A stretch of DNA of 64,000 nucleotides from positions 17,405,856 through 17,469,855 of the forward strand of contig NC_135246.1 of NCBI RefSeq assembly GCF_947623445.1. Reading direction: 5' to 3'. The notes beneath the pieces were generated by a model. It did no database searches, was not told where the DNA came from, and saw nothing but the letters and a program-made list of their open reading frames with translations. Shown piece by piece: positions 33,868 through 46,600 of the stretch (its first letter is position 1; each line of letters opens with the position of its first letter). Source of the DNA: Clavelina lepadiformis (taxonomy: Eukaryota; Chordata; Ascidiacea; Aplousobranchia; Clavelinidae). A program made the translations under genes and the position numbers.

Positions 33868-33916
33868 CTTGCCACTGGAAGACACTGTTTCCATTGTCTT
33901 CCAAGTTGTGTCGTTC
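33868..33916. other. Junction of the tandem duplication
   Basis: After block S a 39-base stretch (GGAAGACACTGTTTCCATTG onward to GTGTCGTT) leads straight into the first bases of copy B (ACACTGATTG). The same 39-base stretch, with two differences, lies at 48225-48263 in copy B. The breakpoint therefore carries a short copied segment. Confidence 0.7.
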
Positions 33917-33981
33917 ACACTGATTGTACAGAAGGTAAAAAAGATGTAGATTCGCAATATACATTAGCAGATGCATTTTAT

Positions 33982-36900
33982 TTATGCACTCTCAGAAACA
34001 CTGCAACCCAATTTCACTGCTGTAACTGCTGACTCACACCCAGAAATGTCGGTGTCATCTTCGCTGAATATTAGCAGATCCCTGAAAACAGAATAATTAA
34101 ACAAACCTTTTCAAAACACACTTCCTATTCATTATTTATACAAGCCGCATTGTCTGTATTACCTTGATGACAATTTATTCCCACGTTTGAGGAAAGACTC
34201 CAATTTTCCACACGATGCCAGGATCAAGCCAAGGTATGGAGGTGAGGGGTGGAGCGGACGAGACAAAAATTCGGGATGAAATTGAACACCAACAAAATAC
34301 GGATGATCTGGACAGGATTTGATAAGCATCTTATTAAGTGCCACGTTGCTCATAAACTATTGGATATGAACTTCAATGTGCTATCTATCGAAATTAGTCG
34401 GTGACATTTATCCATTTTCAACTGACCTTGAAGTTCCATAATTTCCATTCTTAATCCTTCGGTATCGTGCCCCACAAAGTTGAACCCTTTTTCTTCAAAA
34501 TGATGAATAAAATCTGGGTTTACCTCGTAGCGATGTCGGTGTCTCTCATCTCTAAAAGTATATTTCATCTTACTGTTAAATTCAACTTTTTGTGAAAGGC
34601 CAGAGCTGAATGCCGCAGGGCTTTGATAACTGAAGCATAAGAATCCTCTAACTGTGTATATTTTCCGACTAATGCAATATTTACTGTTGTGTGTATTCTG
34701 TCAGTTCTAACAAACAACAAAAACCATTAGCATCAGGTGAAAACGATTAAAGATTCATAAATCAACATCAGTTTAAACGTCAAATGCTTACAAATCTGCA
34801 AGATTTTTCCACTGGTTAATCACAGAGCGCTTCAATTTGCCAGGCAAGCCAAGTCTCGTCATAAAGTAACTTGGTATATTTTGTTCCTCAAGAAGAAACG
34901 GTACGTGGTATATTGAGTGGGCGTCATGAACTGCTATGACATAAATTTTCACACAACTTAAGCAAGTGTTCAAACAAAAGAAACATACTATTACAACAGC
35001 AAACATTATTTAATGACATTTGCAATCTGTAGCTTCTCAACATGCTACAACGGCAACACTAACATATAGTTGTTTTTAAGTTTTCGGTATTTTATGAATG
35101 AAATACATTACCAACCTGTTCTGGAGCAACATGGCAGAAATTAGATATTTTTTCTTTCACCGATGTGTGAATTGGAGAATGGCGTCTACAAATAATAAGA
35201 TCAGGAGATAGGTCAAGACCTCTTAACTGCCTAACGCTGTGCTGGGTTGGTTTTGTTTTTTGTTCACCAGTGGCAGATGGCTGAAACAGAGTGAAAAAAA
35301 CAAGTTAGTTCACCACCTTGACTTTAGCAGCCAGGGAATTTGTAACTAACTTTATTTACACATTATATAACAGTATAATTCAGGAATATGCTTACTTGTG
35401 GCACAAGGCTAACGTGGATGTTGCAAAAGTTTTCAGGCTTAACTCTGAACTGGAATTGTCGGAACGCTTCTACAAAAGGCATCCCTTCAATGTCGCCAAT
35501 TGTTCCACCCAACTAAAATTAAGAATTAAAAATCTCCATCAAACATCTGCAAAGGGCACTTTAAAAAACACAAGGGCAACTGAATAAAACGAATACAAAA
35601 TTACGACGACAAAAGAATACAAAATTATAAAGTTTTAAATTATACAAGACGTAGTAGAAAGGTATGGTAACTACATTTAAAGAGTATGCATAGCTGTGAG
35701 CCAAATTGGAAAATAACTGTGACATCATACTTACAATTATACAATATGCAATTTCCTATACAAAACATAGTCTTGCCTCAATTATGCAAACTTGCGGCTC
35801 TTCCTTGACTCCATTTACTGGTATTTTGGAAACTCGCTCCGCTATGAAGCAGTTTGCCTGTTTCCAATTTGTCCACTTCATTGTCAATGGCTGAGTTACC
35901 CTGCCGTGGAGGCAGTTGAATTCGGACTGTGTATATTATTTCTCCCGTTTGGCGATATGTACCATCATCCCCGCCTTGGACGCAGTAGATCTTCGTCTGA
36001 ATCTTGATTGGCAGTTAATTCCCGTTTCGCTTGTCAGTCGCCTGTTTGGCGAAAACCAGAGTTCTGAAATTTGTCATGTTATTAAAGATTTTTTTTCTTT
36101 CACCGATGTGTGAATTGGAGAATGGCTTCTACAAATAATAAGTTCAGGAGATAGGCCAAGACCTCTTAACTGTCTAACGCCAGCTGTGTTGGGTTGGTTT
36201 TATTTTTTGTTCACCAGTGGCGGATGGCTGGAACAGACAGAAAAAAACAAGTTAGTTCACCACCTTGACTTTAGCAGCCAGGGAATTTGTAACTAACTTT
36301 ATATAACAGTATAATTCAGGAATATGCTTACTTGTGGCACAAGGCTAACGTGGATGTTGCAAAAGTTTTCAGGCTTAACTCTGAACTGGAATTGTCGGAA
36401 CGCTTCTACAAAAGGCATCCCTTCAATGTCGCCAATTGTTCCACCCAACTAAAATTAAGAATTAAAAATCTCCATCAAACATCGATCTGCAAAGGGCACT
36501 TTAAAAAACACAAGGGCAACTGAATAAAACGAATACAAAATTTCGACGACAAAAGAATACAAAATTATAAAGTTTTAAATTATACAAGACGTAGTAGAAA
36601 GGTATGGTATAACTACATTTAAAGAGTATGCATAGCTGTGAGCCAAATTGGAAAATAACTGTGACATCATACTTACAATTATACAATATGCAATTTCCTA
36701 TACAAAACATAGTCTTGCCTCAATTATGCAAACTTGCGGCTCTTCCTTGACTCCATTTACTGGTATTTTGGAAACTCGCTCCGCTATGAAGCAGTTTGCC
36801 TGTTTCCAATTTGTCCACTTCATTGTCAATGGCTGAGTTACCCTGCCGTGGAGGCAGTTGAATTCGGACTGTGTATATTATTTCTCCCGTTTGGCGATAT

Positions 36901-38713
36901 GTACCATCATCCCCGCCTTGGACGCAGTAGATCTTCGTCTGAATCTTGATTGGCAGTTAATTCCCGTTTCGCTTGTCAGTCGCCTGTTTGGCGAAAACCA
37001 GAGTTCTGAAATTTGTCATGTTATTAAAGATTTTTTTTCTTTCACCGATGTGTGAATTGGAGAATGGCTTCTACAAATAATAAGTTCAGGAGATAGGCCA
37101 ACACCTCTTAACTGTCTAACGCCAGCTGTGTTGGGTTGGTTTTATTTTTTGTTCACCAGTGGCGGATGGCTGGAACAGACAGAAAAAAACAAGTTAGTTC
37201 ACCACCTTGACTTTAGCAGCCAGGGAATTTGTAACTAACTTTATATAACAGTATAATTCAGGAATATGCTTACATGTGGCACAAGGCTAACGTGGATGTT
37301 GCAAAAGTTTTCAGGCTTAACTCTGAACTGGAATTGTCGGAACGCTTCTACAAAAGGCATCCTTTCAATGTCGCCAATTGTTCCACCCAACTAAAATTAA
37401 GAATTAAAAATCTCCATCAAACATCTGCAAAGGGCACTTTAAAAAACACAAGGGCAACTGAATAAAACGAATACAAAATTACGACGACAAAAGAATACAA
37501 AATTATAAAGTTTTAAATTATACAAGACGTAGTAGAAAGGTATGGTAACTACATTTAAAGAGTATGCATAGCTGTGAGCCAAATTGGAAAATAACTGTGA
37601 CATCATACTTACAATTATACAATATGCAATTTCCTATACAAAACATAGTCTTGCCTCAATTATGCAAACTTGCGGCTCTTCCTTGACTCCATTTACTGGT
37701 ATTTTGGAAACTCGCTCCACCCATTCCATTATGGCATCGGTCAAGTGAGGCAAAACTGTTTGTACAATGTACAATATTGTGATAATATTAATGCTTGGGA
37801 AGTCAGTAACAAGATCATTTTGTTTGAGTTTTTGTGTGTGCAGAACAGGCACAACACCTTAAAGTACAAGATTGTGTTCCAATATAATGTTGCTATTTTT
37901 ATTCAGTCACAGTTTCCACAAATGAATTTCAAAACGAAAAAATCTCTTTTACCTTGCGCAGTTTTGCCCAAGTAGTCTCCTTTTCTTTCCTTGCTGATAA
38001 CATGTTGATAAATTTTTCCCTAAAAAAAATCAGAAAAATTGTTTTTTGGCAATGAAGAAAAAATATGTTTGTATAAACGGTAACTGTAGTAAATTTGATT
38101 TGATAAAAAATTCATTCGTGCTCTTTCATGCAAAGTGAAATTTAAAAGCAATTAAATATACTAAAATCTACACCGATACAACAACCATTTAGTGACGTAT
38201 ATATCAAAATGTAGTTATAATATGTACCTGTTGTGATATTGTTGTCTCTATAGAGAGTGATATTTAGAAAGCGCTCGTAATTACCAAGATCAAGATCTAC
38301 TTCTCCACCATCATCAAGCACAAAAACTTTCCCTAGAAGGGATTGATTTTTTTTACATGAAACAAATTTTTATCATAACGAAAACTGATACGAAAGCAGA
38401 CTTCTATTACCTTGTTCGTAAGGAGAAAATGTTCCAGCATCAATGTTCAAATATGGATCAATTTTTATTGCTGTTACTTGGAGGCCGCATGCTTTTAAGA
38501 TTGTTCCAATGCTACTTGATATCACATCTAAATAGAAAGCAAAATTAAAAACCTGAAAAATTTATAGCCATGTGCTAATAATACCCACGCCATAATACAA
38601 AATCCATTTAACCAAACAACTATATACAGGTTGTTATATGCAAGCATAAATAAAACTTACTTTACCTTTGCTTGTTCACTAATCACACCTCCGGACACGT
38701 GAATGTATTTCGT
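33982..38713 (-). pseudogene. CTPS1: CTP synthase pseudogene, copy B, rearranged
   Basis: Homologous to the CTPS exons of copy A. The start codon is ACG instead of ATG (38713-38711). The P-loop glycines of exon 1 are replaced (SGIGK became SEQAK), and the His ending exon 2 became Gln. Exons 10-12 and the first part of exon 13 are missing: the sequence passes from intron 9 directly into mid exon 13 near 34550. Exon 6 occurs three times (35399-35515, 36333-36449, 37275-37391) with truncated copies of exons 5 and 7 between them. Exons 8, 9, 14 and 15 remain nearly intact. Without the nucleophile exon and the P-loop it cannot encode CTP synthase. A transcript from it is still possible. Confidence 0.92.
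35152..37716. repeat. 942-bp tandem repeat within the CTPS pseudogene
   Basis: Period exactly 942 bp (for example 35706 and 36648; 36332 and 37274), about 2.7 units. Each unit holds part of exon 7, intron 6, exon 6, intron 5 and part of exon 5. Joining them is a piece of about 240 bp (from CGCTATGAAGCAGTTTGCC to GTTATTAAAGATT) not found in copy A. Units 1 and 2 are nearly identical, so the expansion is recent. Confidence 0.9.
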
Positions 38714-39517
38714 TCTATCTATAACTGGAAAAATTGAAGTACTGCTAAATGAATGACGTGTCACAGTTTACCCTTATTTTATACACAAATTCTGAAATTA
38801 TCCCAACCCTTAAAAAAGAAAATGAACACATATAGCATTTAGCTTGAAGACAATTCCAAAAAAACTTTAACTGAAAACGCGGTATGTGCACACATTAATT
38901 TTTGTCATTCAAAATTGAACATCAACTTCAATAAATTAAACATATAGATTTTGATCTTTGTTTCAGTATTTACACTAACATGATCAAAGAAATAATAGGC
39001 CTAGTTACATGCATTTACTAGACAGAAAAGAGGGTACAGTTGCCATGTTTTCTAGTTTCTACTACCGGTATGGTTCATATATCCACTGCATACCACTGAA
39101 GACAACAAAAAATCGCAAGTGTTAGATAAGACTTGGCTGTGTTTTGTGTTTCACAACAATGAAATATGTGCGGTTGTACTGTGCGGATAGGGTAGCCTGG
39201 TAACGCGACTTTTTTAATCGTAGGTAAGCTTAATTTAGTCGAAAAAGGCCAAAGTGTGCGGATAGCAAGATAAGGTTACCCTTATTTCCTACCGTTATTT
39301 TCTTTTTGATGGAAAAACTTTCTACGGATTAATTGCGTCAACGATCATTTCGACTATAATCTGGTAATGTTTGAATGTTTTGAAACGCGTCCGGTCCAAA
39401 CTCAGAATAAGGGCCTATTTCAAACAGTCAGACAAGGTAGCCTACCCTTATAGCCTACGTGACTTCTGTAATCACCTGCACCAGCCGTTCTTGTCATAAA
39501 ACAGTGCCTATAGGACT

Positions 39518-39902
39518 TGTGATGACATTATACGATAGCTTGCAAATCGAATGCCGCATAGAGGCATAGCAAAGCATTGCGTGACGTAATCGATTGCTTC
39601 CTGCTTGTTGTGTGTGCACTTTGAGTTATTCATTCTTTCTTGTTATTACGATCGACGCCGCAACATGTCTTTATGGTGTTGCTGTGACAATGTTCTATCT
39701 TGATGTATTCGTTCAAAGAAGCTTCAATATAATCAGAATATACAGTTGTTGAGGTGTACAATTAATTCTAAGATTAAGAATAGCGAAACAACGACCTTGA
39801 GGCTCATTAACATCGAGGACATTAAACAACTCAACAGACAAACGTTGTAGTGATTTGGTCGTCCTTACAGGATAAGGTACGACATACAACCATTTCATTA
39901 CA
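39518..39902. mobile_element. Solo LTR, family L1a, copy 3 (385 bp), copy B only
   Basis: Begins TGTGATGACATTAT, ends TTCATTACA, flanked by GACT (39514-39517 and 39903-39906). Copy A at 23820 shows the empty site (TATAGGACTGGTCC). It is collinear with 4316-4731 and 5554-6004. Its absence from copy A dates the insertion after the duplication. Confidence 0.82.
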
Positions 39903-42761
39903 GACTGGTCCATACTTAAATATTAAAAAAACCATGCAGTACAAGGTTTTATTTCTGAAATGTTTAAAAGTAACAAGTTAACACGTGGATTCGTTGTTGA
40001 AAGTCCAAGCTTCAAAAGTGCCAAGTTGCCAGATACAATTTTGAAAAGGCGCAAGAATTGAGCAAAATAAACGATTGCGTTGTTCAACTGATGAACCGGC
40101 AGACTCGGATCGCTAGATTAACATTCTTTACACGAGGCTACGTTAATCTAAATTAAGCTCGCTTGAAAGCCAACCTAAATCTTATTTCCTCTGTTTTCTT
40201 GAATGGACTGAGAAATAAACACTATGCAAAATACCAAGCATTATGGATATGGGGAAACATCCAACTAGCAACTACGGCTCATTCTGCTTATTTTGCGTTG
40301 TCGGAGCAAGGATGAGACCCTTCAAACTTGCACAAATACGGATCGCTCCGGGTTCAGTCGACATGTTCTAGCAAACTTTTGTTTTTATTCTCTTCAGTTG
40401 CTTTGTTTAAGTAGCGCCACAAAAAGTATTTAATTAGGAGTGACTACTTTTTAGCGTCTTGCGACTTTTTATCATTCCTAAGTCTTTTCACACTGACATA
40501 TCTATCTATCTATCTTCAAACCGAAAGGCGCGTTTTTGGTAAAGTAAAGATTATCTGGGAGCGATCTATGTTCTATTCAGCTGTCAATTTCAACAATTGC
40601 TGAAAAATTCGAACCCTTCTAGGCTACTACACATGCAGCAACAGGTTACCACAGCAAAGCAAAACGCGCTATAAGCAAGTAAGCAACCTGGCGAAATTTA
40701 CACTGGAGAGACGTCACGTATCGGGATCTTTGCGATAACGTTGCGTTGTCTCTTTGGTCTACATATTCTCGGTGTACCAGTTAATTGTGGGTGCATTTAT
40801 AGGCCATGCTGCCTACAATGGAACAATGCCAGCAACAGAAAAAGGCAAAACTAATTACAACGCACTACAGTGTAGTGACTACACCGTTAATTGAATTAAT
40901 CTATTTGTGTTACTGAAATGGGTTTAACAATTTTAAGGTTTTCCAGCTGTTAACGAATGACCCACAAAGCTGCCGCAGCTCCGTTTGTTTCGTCAAAGGA
41001 TTTAGGTCGTCCAAATGTATTGTTTTCGATTATGCCGATTTGCTGCGCGATTAACACGACGCCAAAATAATGGTGGAGCTGAGAACTGCATTGCATTGCT
41101 AAATAGTGATTGTTGTCTTCTTTTCAACTCTTAACACGAACTCATCTATGGTGTTCTGCCAGTTCTTACGGTCAAATTTTCTCTTTTTAACGGCTGTGGT
41201 TATAAATTTCGCGGTGTAATTGTTCCGCAGTATGCCCTACATTTGATAATGGTTCAAAAGCGTCTGATTATTAAATATGTTGTCTACCATCTCGTCCCTG
41301 GTATTTGTTCCACGTAGAGATGAGGCCTGATTCCCAACACATTACGCCTACGTTTTTTTGATATTATAAAGATATAAACTATAGTTCAACGATGTTTTTT
41401 TATTTGAGCGGAAAGCGATCCCACTTTGAGATAGCAAATTATAAAACTCATTGAAAGCTGTTATCAAGTTTAACGTCATCTGTCAGTCACAAATCCATAA
41501 AATATTAAGTGAGTCATGCGTGTGCATAATGGACATGATTAAAAACGGATAAGGGTCAACTGATATTTGGTGTAAATTATTATCGAAGAAATAAATTGAA
41601 GTTTAGGGAAAGGGAAGCACTGGACAGTTTACGGTAGCCCTTGAGATCACCTAAATTATTTTAATTTTGTTTTAAAACAAAAAATACATAGAAATGTTGT
41701 GGATCACTTTTTTATTTAAGAAATATTCTGACCTTAAAATTTTATTCTTTTAACTTTTATTACAGTATTTTGATCTTAAAATATTTTGCCCATCTTAATA
41801 TAATTTTTAAATTATACATACACTTTGGTTTTAATTAAAATGTTTGAATTATTTCAATGATTGAACTCCGAAATCGCTAGTGTTTGAATCTTCCTGCAAA
41901 TAGATTTTCATATAAAACTCTAAAACAAAATAAAATACCAAAAGAAAATCTTTTTAAGGGACTTCACCGATATCAAAAAAACACGCAGCCATGCACCAAT
42001 ATTTGATCAATAAATCCTATCATGAAATATAGCAATGCGTGTACGGTAGATTATGTAAATCCTGCTGTACATACCTAAGCTTATAGCATAGTAATTTATA
42101 TAATATCCAGACTGTAAGCTATTTATTTTGCTTGGGTTGTAAATTCGGTTGTCGTTTAGGGTCTAGTGCAGAAGTGAGAACTTCTGTGCCGGTCTGTATT
42201 TTGTGGCAGCTGCACACCCGAGAAAAATTTGAAGCAAATTTTCTTCACACTTGCACACAATGAATGGCCGCCAAACGATCTAAATTTACCCTCTAATCGG
42301 TGATTTGTTATAACTGTAAAATACGACTGTTGCGTTTGTAGTAGGCCTATATAGTAACGTGGGACGCCACAATGCTTTGCATAAAACACAAAATAAGGAC
42401 ATAATCATAGCGGGGAAAAAGTTCCTAGTAAAACTTTGAAAGACAAATAGAATTATCCAAGCGTGATGAATGTGCATGGTTGGCTTCATCCATTTAGCCG
42501 TAATGTTTAGCCAAATTTCCAATAGCAGTTTTTCCTGAGCCTGTGCTAAAATTTTTTCGTGACGTAACCAATTGCAGCATGGTGTTTTTAAGTAGCACCC
42601 TTTAATTGGTGACGTCATGTAGTTGCTGATTAGTAGTTCGAAGAGGCAGGGACATGATGCATTTATATACTAGACCTCTGCTACCCAAATTGTGACGTCA
42701 TTTGGTTGTTCACTTATGCACTAGACCCGCCATTTGGCAGAGTCGTAATCACTGAATGTCT

Positions 42762-43140
42762 CCTCTCAGTGACTCGAGTCACTTTTAGCAAAGTTTTGAC
42801 TTAACTCGATTCCCATTCTATAAAATTGCATGTATGACTTGCCCTGACTCGAGTCAGTTCCCATTGATTACGTTTCTTAAGCTAAAGCAAATTTTTCTTT
42901 TTCCCTCCAAACACATCAAAATGTAATTTAAAACAATGTATGATGCAGCAAAAAGAAAAAATTTGTAAAACATTTTGACCTTTCTTGTTGAGAGAAACAA
43001 TATTTTTGATTTCGATATGCCTTGGTTTTAGATATTAAATGACTCCACTTGACTTGAGTCACTTCTTCCAAAAGACTTGACTTGTGACTCGATGACTCGG
43101 TTGTAACTCTACCATTTGGTCTGAGAGTCGGGCTTGTATG
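42762..43140. repeat. Cluster of GACTCGAGTC-type repeats, copy B
   Basis: Counterpart of 27221-27590 with a few substitutions; both copies keep the palindromic GACTCGAGTCA cores. Confidence 0.5.
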
Positions 43141-43699
43141 GAAAGCTTGCATTTCAGCACAGGGAGATTTGTGACGGCAAAATTATGGTCCATGTTTAAG
43201 CCACGATGGTATCAAAACTCTAATGATTTTTCGCCGCAACTGATTTTTTTTTTAATAAATGGAGTTGATTGAAAAGGCTTTAACTTCCCCCTTCTTGTCT
43301 GTGCCACTGCCACTGTCAAGTTTCTACTGTTGAGAGATGAAACTATTTAGTGAAGGAAATATCACTGCACTTGCAATCTTTGTAAGCATGTTTTTTGTGA
43401 CGCCACGCCAGAAAGGCCAAAGCTGATATTTATGCCAGTGGCATAATGACATTTGCTTCCGCGCCACACCGGAGATCTTTTGCATATGATACAAACTTTC
43501 CATACAGGGAGTTGGGAACAAAATAAAATACCACAATTGCACTTAAACAGCTATAAATGCAGAAATCAAGTTATAGTTGCGTGCAAAACTTGTGATGTCT
43601 TTACAACCTTCTAGCACTTTCTAAAGCAGAATATATATAGCGCTATTTAAACGTTTTGCTGTGTAGAATTTCCATAGAAGTGACAGAAAATTATTGTAA

Positions 43700-46600
43700 A
43701 TGGCTCTATTCACTATTAATCGGTAAGATAACGAGCGAACTATTTGAAGTAATGTTCTTTGAATTAATGTCTAATGTATATAGAATTAATTTACTAGTTG
43801 ATGTCATTTGTGTTTGATTTTCAAACTCTGTCTCATTGATAATAATCTGACAGCTCTCTGTTTTTTGTCGTCCTCAGTTACACTGGTGACAAGTCAGCTG
43901 TCGAAGACAACAATTTAAAACGACCATCCTCTGAATTGTTGAAGGAATTACAGACCAAAGCAAAAAGAAAAAAATGGGACAAGAAAAAGCCAAACAAAGA
44001 CGTTGAAAAATTGATAAACAATTCTACAACAGACGAATTGCAAAAACAAGAAAATACTATATCTGAAGAAGAAAATAACAACAAAAGTGTTGATAAAACT
44101 GTAAATGATGAAGTTGCCATTAAACATGAGAATTTAGTAGAGGTTTCTGAAAACGACAAAACTTCATCTGTACAAAGAGCACTCAGCACTAAAAGCAACA
44201 ATACTGATATCTTAAATGATGATTATAACCCCATAGACCATTTCAAACTTGCAAAAGCTGCTGGATTTACAATTCTAGGAAATGATGACAACATTGCTGT
44301 TAATAAAGTGATTTGGGTTGTTATTATATAAGCTTATCGATTACATAATAATTTAGTGAGTGTCAAGTCCGGCAAAATTATGGCTATTGTGTAAAACTTG
44401 CAATTTCTAAACGATGTAAAGTTGAACATAAAACTTAAGGTTAAAAGACATCTTCCTGATTGGTTGCTGCATCCATATGTGGTTGAGGATGTGTCATGTG
44501 ATTTATCAGATGAATCAGAACTGTTTAAAGAAATTGATGAAGTCTTGGTTAAAAATCTGCATAAAATGGGCATAAGGAGGTTTTTCCCCGGTATTTAGAT
44601 GTACTACATTTTCATGCATATTACACAATAATATACCATGCTAAAATATACACTGTATTTCTTCTGTGTATCCAGTTTTTGAGTTATAATTACTGTACAT
44701 AAATTAAATTAGTGATTGCATAATATAGCTATCATCATATCGGTGTATCTAATACAAGTCCACTCTAACAGAAACCTATTTCTCATTCTTAATTCAATCT
44801 CGTTGCATTCCTTAGTTCAACGCTGCCTTATACCAGCCATATTGAGAGACACAAAATTTGGTGTAGGCATATCCACGTTTCGTCCAAATGATATTTGTGT
44901 CAGTGCGCCAACTGGCAGCGGAAAGACGATAGCCTTTGCATTACCCATTGTTCAGGTACACTTTATACTCAGAAAACTCTCCGTGATTTCTTACACATTT
45001 TAAAGGCAAATAATAATGAATTTTATTTTGAATATGCTTTTAGTCACTTTTTCGTCGTGTGGTTCCGCAAACTCGAGCACTGATCGTTTTGCCCACGCGA
45101 GAGTTGGCGGCACAAATTCATGAAGTTTTTATGTCTTTATGTGAAAATACATGTTTGCGTTGTGTTATTTTAACTGGGACCAAGGGCAGCCTTGCACAAG
45201 AACAAAGTCTTCTACTTAACTATGGGTATGTTTAATCCACTGGATTACGCTAAACGTGTTTTAATTATCATTTATTGTATGAAAAGTAAACATTAGTTGT
45301 GTAACCTGTGTTTAAAGTCAATTGTTATGGAAAGCATAAATGACAAATTCATATGATTTAACTTTTAAACCTTGCAATTATATGTTCTACTTATCAGGTT
45401 TATTACCAACTATCTTTAAACAATTTGATCATTGCACTCAGGAAAACAAAAACACCATCTCCTGCAGATATTGTAGTTGCGACACCAGGAAGGCTTGTTG
45501 ACCATTTAAATTCTACCGAAGAATTTTCCCTTGAGTATTTAAGGTGAGATTTTAATAATATTTGTTGTGTTATTAGTGTCATAAGTAAATAAATAAATTA
45601 TGTATTAATGCATCTACTTTTGGATTTTTGCCATAAATTACCAAACAATGCATTTGTATACACCAAGTAGTTTTTCACTCTTTTCCTCGTTTGTTAGGAT
45701 GAAATGCTTGAATATCATATAGTTCATGGATTAGAATATAAAATGTGCTACACTTGAATGGAGACAATACACATAAAATTCAGATTCACAATACACAATA
45801 CACAAAATTCAACTTGAAATGTACAATTCAGGGCTTAACAGACTTTACCAAAATTTGAAGGTTTGTTGTAGTTGATGAGGCAGATCGGATGATGGACCAG
45901 ATAAAACAGGAATGGCTGAATCTGGTTGAAACCTCTGTTTACAAAAAACGTGACAAACCGGGAAGTTTCAGCTTAAAAAATCTCAGCAAACGAACCATTC
46001 CGTTGCAGAAACTACTCTTTTCAGCAACGTTGAGCGCTGACCCAGAAAAACTTGAAAAATTGAATTTATTTCAGCCACAGTTGTACACGGCTGTTACAAA
46101 GTCATTAGAAGCCAATGCTGAGAACAACGATAACAGCACAGGCCAAACTTTTGTCGGAAAATATACAACTCCACTAGGGTTAAAGGTAAATTAATTCTTT
46201 TAAAACTTTTTTCATGTAATGGCGTATTAAGTCTGTTATTGCTCATTGAATGTTAACATGACATATAATTAATAGATGTTTAGAGCAATTTATTCATTTA
46301 CTAATTTTTTTTTAGGAGTACATGATAAAGTGCAGTGCTGGGGATAAGCCATTGATCATTCTTCATATTGTTCTGCCATTAAAGAGAGTTCTGTGTTTCG
46401 CTGGCACTGTCGAAACCACTAGGAGACTTTCTGTTCTCCTGCAAATGTATGCTGAGACATCCGGCAAGTGGATATATAAATTATGTAGTTCTTTGTGTGT
46501 TACAGTGTGTGAATTATCTTAACACCTACTGTTCTACATAAGTTAATGTTATTAACCTAGCGATATTAACCTATTGCTAACTGTAATACAGCATGTAAAA

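Larger units (their letters stand above)
18263..33916. repeat. Segmental duplication, copy A (CTPS-DDX51), about 15.65 kb
   Basis: Copy A of a direct tandem duplication. From the CTPS 3' flank through the divergent DDX51 gene and its 3' flank, it is collinear with 33917-48263, including introns and intergenic DNA, apart from indels and insertions. Copy A holds an intact CTPS and an intact DDX51. Elements present only here are the fold-back at 25640-26011 and the hAT MITE at 28238-28680. Confidence 0.92.
38714..43699. promoter_or_regulatory. Divergent intergenic region, copy B
   Basis: Collinear with 23038-28146. It lacks the fold-back element but carries the solo LTR 39518-39902, and its 40053-40235 block is unrelated to the A counterpart. 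The upstream region of DDX51-B is well preserved. No gene seen. Confidence 0.5.
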
